This document shows, piece by piece, positions 1-64,000 of a stretch of DNA of 64,000 nt. Every line of letters starts with the position of its first letter. Within the stretch, counting starts at the first letter, position 1. A program made the position numbers and the translations under genes. Source of the DNA: Amorphochlora amoebiformis. Taxonomy: Eukaryota > Cercozoa > Chlorarachniophyceae. Below the pieces are notes generated by a model that was not told the origin of the DNA, made no database searches, and worked only from the letters and a program-made list of their open reading frames with translations. The stretch covers positions 310,001-374,000 of the forward strand of contig BAAHQB010000130.1 of NCBI GenBank assembly GCA_054601695.1. Direction: 5' to 3'.

Positions 1-4879
<4,879 letters not shown>

Positions 4880-4916
4880 CTTCGGTAATTTTGCCAAAAA
4901 ATACGAACGGTTTGTG

Positions 4917-4986
<70 letters not shown>

Positions 4987-4999
4987 TATATTAATTATG

Positions 5000-5037
<38 letters not shown>

Positions 5038-5068
5038 CACACATATATACACATATGCAATGTGCGTA

Positions 5069-5110
<42 letters not shown>

Positions 5111-5251
5111 TATATGTGTATATATATGTATACTATATATATAAATATATATATAGGTGTATAATATATAATATATATATACATACATATATATATATAT
5201 ACAAACATGGATTATCAACGCGAACACACACACATACGCTTACACGCATGT

Positions 5252-5306
<55 letters not shown>

Positions 5307-5341
5307 ATATTATATATATATATATATACACGTACATATGC

Positions 5342-5374
<33 letters not shown>

Positions 5375-5930
5375 ACACATATATATATATATACATGGAT
5401 TATCAACGCAAACACATACACATACGCTTACACGCATGTATATAATGTATATATATATATATACATATATATATACGTACATATGCATACATATACATAC
5501 ATATATATATATATATAAGGGTTCTGGATTACTTGCTGTTTTCCTGAGAGGCTAAGACAACCTGTGCGAAGTCGATTGCGTGGACTGGGTCGATGTGTAC
5601 TGAGTAAACAGATATGTAAACCAATACCATAAGTGTATGTAGTAATTGGGGATATGTCTTGTTCGAACGCTCTGGTGCGTGGTATGCGATATGGGGTATG
5701 TGGTGTGTGGTTTGTGGTTTGTGCTTGTGATATGTGCAGTATGCCTTGTGCTATATTGTAAGGCATGTATATTCAATGCCATTAGTCCAATGTATACGCG
5801 TGGATAGGGTCGATTGGTAAGTGTATAGATATGTGAATAAATGATATGTAAAAAAATGTATACTGCGTGAATATGATAAATGGGTATTGAGTAAACGGAT
5901 AGATATAAATAAATGCCATGTAAATATATA

Positions 5931-5980
<50 letters not shown>

Positions 5981-6044
5981 TGAACAACATATATGTATAT
6001 ATACATATATGTGTATATATATATATAATATATATTATTTATAT

Positions 6045-6079
<35 letters not shown>

Positions 6080-6125
6080 TACACATTTGTGTATAATAAT
6101 TGAAATATTATAACACAAATCTGAG

Positions 6126-6188
<63 letters not shown>

Positions 6189-6398
6189 TATATATATATA
6201 TGCATATATATATATGTATGTATACATTATGAAGACATGTAGATATATATGAATATGACTATACGAAATATATATATATATACATATTTATATATATAGA
6301 TAAATAAAAAAGCGTTTGCATATAAGTAAACTTACATGTATAAACAAATACAAGTATATAGTACACAAATCTTATAATATGTATGCGTATATATCTAA

Positions 6399-6535
<137 letters not shown>

Positions 6536-6575
6536 CATATATATACATATATATATATATATATAATACACTCAC

Positions 6576-6860
6576 ATTTCTTCTCATGCCTCGTAAAGCT
6601 CATAGCAATCTCGATATCTAAGATGTATCACTGGGCAAATAAAGAGAGAGAGAGAGCGCGAGAGAGAGCGAGAGAGAGAGAGCGCGAGAGAGAGCGAGAG
6701 AGAGCGCGAGAGAGAGCGAGAGAACCAGGAGAGTTTCGCTCCGATATCCCCAACCCTCACTCAACTAAAGATCTAAAATATATATATATATATAGATATA
6801 TATATATATATATCGTAGAACGAGCTCTGCGTACTTCCCTTTGAAATCCACGTGTGTTTT
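6576..6860 (-). CDS. possible upstream exons of the channel gene
   Basis: Two tentative minus-strand exons. 6576-6617 lies between CATCTTAG and the strong donor GTGAGTG and reads [13 protein letters not shown]. 6835-6860 lies between TCCTAG and GTACGC and reads KHTWISKG. Both join each other and the exon at 4810-4879 in matching phase, which is why they are suggested as N-terminal channel exons. No conserved motif supports them. The start codon was not found; candidate sequence to the right, up to about 7650, is ambiguous. Confidence 0.35.
6640..6724. repeat. (GA)n / GAGAGCGC microsatellite
   Basis: About 85 bp of GAGAGA with periodic GCGC interruptions, between two possible channel exons. 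Its translations are Arg-Glu or Arg-Ala repeats and are not regarded as coding. Confidence 0.85.
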
Positions 6861-20709
<13,849 letters not shown>

Positions 20710-21465
20710 AGTCTTTAAGGTGGTCTGAGTTGGCGACCTGCTAATGGGAAAAAACTAGAAAGGATCTACTGACTAGACTGCCGGTACTATCCGGTATTTC
20801 TGGGGATTCACTAAAACACGATCTCCAGCGATCTCCAGTGGGTCTCCGTGGATCTCGGGCTATTCTGCTGAGGACTCTGCCGATACTAGCAGACTGGTGA
20901 GATCTAGCCATAGTGCTGGAGGTATCGTAAGCAAAATATACCGGATACATAGTATCAGTGATTGGACGTAGTATGCATAACATTGGAATAAATCATAGAT
21001 CGATAAAGTTCAAGAGCTGAGTCACTATATGAGTCCATAATACTATCAAGATATAGAACTTTAGGTAAAACTGCTTAAATCACGCAATTTCAGACCCCTA
21101 AAACATGAACCGTAATAGAAATCCGACGATACTTGGATAGATACTATGCGTAAATACTAGCTATATACTAGATATACCTATCATCTGGTACAGTCACTAA
21201 AGTCATGGTACTAGTCTCCAGAGTCTAGCTAGTACTGTAGTAGCTAGAGTAGTGGTAACTCAGCGGCCAATGTAGTACCAGCCGCTGACTAAAATTTACC
21301 CTAGACTACTGTTGACTGTTCACACTGTAGACACTACTGCTAGTGTTAATCCGGTTAATTAAAGTTAGAAACTCGGTGAAGCACAACTGGAGGATGTCGA
21401 TGATCATACAGACAGGCGGTCAACATACTAGCATATTGTATACTATATATCACAGTGATAATCAG
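20710..21465. other. CTAG-rich intergenic island between convergent genes
   Basis: No microsatellite except short runs. The tetranucleotide CTAG is strongly over-represented (about 14 copies by eye in 756 bp). It separates the TGA of the coiled-coil gene from the TGA of the BRCA1-like gene. Its segment at about 20780-20885 (CCGGTACTATCCGG, then repeats of GATCTCCAG) resembles 25960-26035. The 80-codon minus frame at 20741-20983 is not credited. Confidence 0.6.
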
Positions 21466-40690
<19,225 letters not shown>

Positions 40691-40825
40691 TCTCTGCTGA
40701 ACCAAAAGACACGTGTCACGCTGTGTGACTGTTGCGCGAAGTATTTTATTTTTTTAAACTTTTTCAACTTTTAAATTTATTTCATCGGGTGTGAAATTGT
40801 TTAAAATTCGAATGACGCCCAGAAG
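40691..40825. promoter_or_regulatory. divergent promoter of the BRCA1-like and transporter genes
   Basis: Only 135 bp separate the two opposed start codons. The segment holds the imperfect palindrome GTCACGCTGTGTGAC at 40715-40729, which is 25 bp upstream of the BRCA1-like ATG, and a T-rich stretch at 40743-40790. On the minus strand the palindrome differs by one base from GTCACGCAGCGTGAC at 8669-8683. A promoter element role is inference from position and symmetry. Confidence 0.6.
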
Positions 40826-53341
<12,516 letters not shown>

Positions 53342-54410
53342 ACCGGCACATGCTCCTGACATGACATAATATTGGTTGGTCTATCACAGGCAATAGCAAT
53401 TTATCTAGTTTACATAGCCCACGGTACATGTGCTACGACAACATGTTCTAGATGTTACACTAGTAACGACCATTCATATGCATGACCATGATATCCGTAT
53501 CTTTAGTATATCTAAAGCCTAGATAGCAAGCTTCTTGTCAATACTAGCAATAGTCTACGGTGTAATCTAGGTAATACACATAAGATGTTAATAGAAGTGA
53601 GCACCAACATTCTAGACATTCAGGGTAGTTGATCTAGTTGGTAGCCGTACATAAATTGTTACAGCGAGCTCATACTACGTACAGCTAGACCTAAGTTACC
53701 TAACTAGTTAGTGTAAGGTATATATACACTAGATATAAGGTCTACGGTCCAGACTCCAGACGACTTTGGCTCCAGCTGGCTGAGGACCCATATACCGGTC
53801 TAGATCTAGTCTAAATATTATAAGATATAAAACTTAGACTTGCTAGACTTAATTGTAAGCTAGGTAAGTATACGCGTACTACTACTACTAGTCTACTACT
53901 TAGTACTATAGTCATGCAGCCAGCTGCTACAGCCTGCTAGTAACGGGGTCTAGCTACGTCTAGTACGTACCTAGGGGGGGTACGTATTCACTATATATAC
54001 GCGCGCTAGATTCATAATTTCTACATATTTTAGTGATAATAGTATCTAGAGTAAAAGCCAAGTACGGGTTTCGGACCGTATATGCGGTTTTCAGAGCCAC
54101 TTATATATATATATATATATATTTTTATGTATACATTGGGTACCGTGGGTACGTAAACCAGTCTCTAGAGTCTAGCGCAAAGATTGGCAGATTCTTAATA
54201 TTTCACCCAGCTAGATAGTTGACACATGTGCTTGCAATTGCCCACCACAATCAAGCAGTCTAAAGTGATACAACAGACACACTAGTAAGTGTGCGCATGC
54301 GAAATACTCAAGAATCGAGCAGATAGTAATGAGAGCTACATATTATCTGCGGCTCGAAATGTTTGGCGTGCTACACAGCCACTACTAGATATGACATTCC
54401 AACGTCAAGG
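53342..54410. other. CTAG-rich intergenic island between convergent genes
   Basis: About 1.07 kb between the TAA of the transporter gene and the TGA of the actobindin-like gene. I count about 27 CTAG tetranucleotides, against roughly four expected by chance. Many sit in CTAGA, ACTAGT or TCTAGCTA contexts. There is one short (TA)n run at 54102-54122 and no credible coding frame. Confidence 0.75.
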
Positions 54411-54797
54411 TCACTTCTTAGCACTCTCCTTGGCCTTCTTGTAAGCCTCGATCTCGGCCTTCGAAAGGCCATCCTTCGGCTTGTCGACCTTCTTGAGTTC
54501 CGGCTTGGCCTTGGGGTTCTTGATAGCACCCATAAGCTTCGTGTGATCCGACACGGCACCAGACTCCTTGGTGGTGGGGGCTTTCTTTAGGCTGGCTCCC
54601 TTCTCAACCTGCACACAAGAAAGATATTTAAGTGGCTTCGATCCGACGCATTAAAGTTCGAAATTCGCGATTTTCCAATCGAAATATGCCGGATTTCGAC
54701 GCCATGGGGTTAACATCAAAGTCATGAATGCATTCCGCGAAGGGGACAGGAAGGGAATTGGACGGACCTCCTTAAGATCAAGCTTCTTGTCGGGCAT
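54411..54797 (-). CDS. actobindin/beta-thymosin-like actin-binding protein (75 residues)
   Basis: Two exons: 54768-54797 (MPDKKLDLKE) and 54411-54608, joined in phase 0 across a 159-bp intron (donor GTCCGT, acceptor TCTTGTGTGCAG). The intron has no microsatellite, unlike its neighbours. The protein is Lys-rich with two WH2/thymosin-type units: KEVEKGASLKKAPTTKE and LMGAIKNPKAKPELKKV, followed by a thymosin-like helix GLSKAEIEAYKKAKE. Proteins of this family bind monomeric actin in the cytosol and limit polymerisation; the role here is inferred. High GC at third positions suggests strong expression. The frame is clear, and the start is the only ATG in a suitable position. Confidence 0.85.
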
Positions 54798-59233
<4,436 letters not shown>

Positions 59234-59697
59234 AAGATAGCCAACCCGTCTCTCTGCCAATAGTGTCTACGTCGGCGTAACGTCACGATCGATTGAACAG
59301 CCTAGGTCCAGATTAGTAAGAATTGGGCACTACGGCATTATACAGAAAAATTGAAGCTAAACCGCTAGTCATTTTAATTATAAGATCTAGAATGTATTCA
59401 AACTAGTGATGTAGTCGAATTTTAGAGATTTCTAGATTTAGCGCGTGGTCCAGCTATACTGTAGTATCACGAATCTAGTGAGGATGATCTAGTGGTGTTA
59501 GCTAGATTGGTAGTGCTAGCCGTAAATACTAGAAATAGTATAACTCTACTTAAACTAGTCATGATGATTCAATAAGCACCTAGAGCACGTATATACTAGA
59601 ACGGTGTCTAGACAACTATCAATAATACCAGCTTCATTAGTATTATGAAATGTAAATCTAGAAGTACTAGATCTGGATCACTAGAGACAGCGGCGAG
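59234..59697. other. CTAG-rich intergenic island between convergent genes
   Basis: About 464 bp between the TGA of the membrane-protein gene and the TGA of the ABCF gene, with about 17 CTAG tetranucleotides by my count. Composition and setting match 53342-54410 and 20710-21465. No coding frame. Confidence 0.7.
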
Positions 59698-63778
<4,081 letters not shown>

Positions 63779-63828
63779 CTATATATATATATATATATGT
63801 TCAATATACACATATATATATACATATG

Positions 63829-63866
<38 letters not shown>

Positions 63867-63893
63867 TTTATTTATGTTATATATAATATATAC

Positions 63894-63939
<46 letters not shown>

Positions 63940-63966
63940 ATATGTTTTTACTAAAATTTCCGATAA

Positions 63967-64000
<34 letters not shown>

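Overview
The window is nuclear DNA from a microbial eukaryote whose lineage I cannot name. Evidence for a eukaryote: spliceosomal introns everywhere (GT..AG, phase-consistent), long (TA)n, (CT)n and (GA)n arrays, vertebrate-type TTAGGG/CCCTAA arrays, and eukaryote-specific proteins (BRCA1-type RING-PHD-BRCT, four-domain-type ion channel, SLC35 transporter, WH2/thymosin protein). Nearly every long open frame here is a poly Tyr-Ile, His-Thr, Leu-Gly or Leu-Ser translation of a microsatellite and is not a gene. The real coding sequence is chopped into exons of about 20 to 200 bp lying between the repeat tracts. I rebuilt the genes by reading each non-repetitive island, requiring AG/GT borders and matching codon phase at each junction.

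Layout: (1) minus strand, left edge to about 6.9 kb: voltage-gated cation channel, S1-S4 of one domain, continuing beyond the left edge. (2) plus strand 8.3-20.7 kb: basic coiled-coil protein whose introns are largely TTAGGG arrays. (3) minus strand 21.5-40.7 kb: 36-exon BRCA1/BARD1-like gene (RING, PHD plus HxxC zinc knuckle, two BRCTs). (4) A 135-bp divergent promoter, then plus strand 40.8-53.3 kb: SLC35/TPT-family transporter. (5) minus strand 54.4-54.8 kb: small actobindin/thymosin-like actin-binding protein. (6) plus strand 55.9-59.2 kb: 171-residue type I membrane protein. (7) minus strand 59.7-63.8 kb: 3' half of an ABCF ATPase, continuing past the right edge.

Three CTAG-rich islands (20710-21465, 53342-54410, 59234-59697) each fill the gap between two convergent genes.

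The most unusual features concern intron biology. At a dozen or more loci the end of an exon together with its splice site has been copied, often several times, into the adjoining intron between (TA)n tracts. TTAGGG arrays directly form splice sites: in the transcribed sense, TTAGGG copies start introns (G|GTTAGG) and CCCTAA copies end them (CCCTAACCAG|). No RNA genes, CRISPR arrays or intact transposons were recognised. All gene models come from hand reading and need transcript support.
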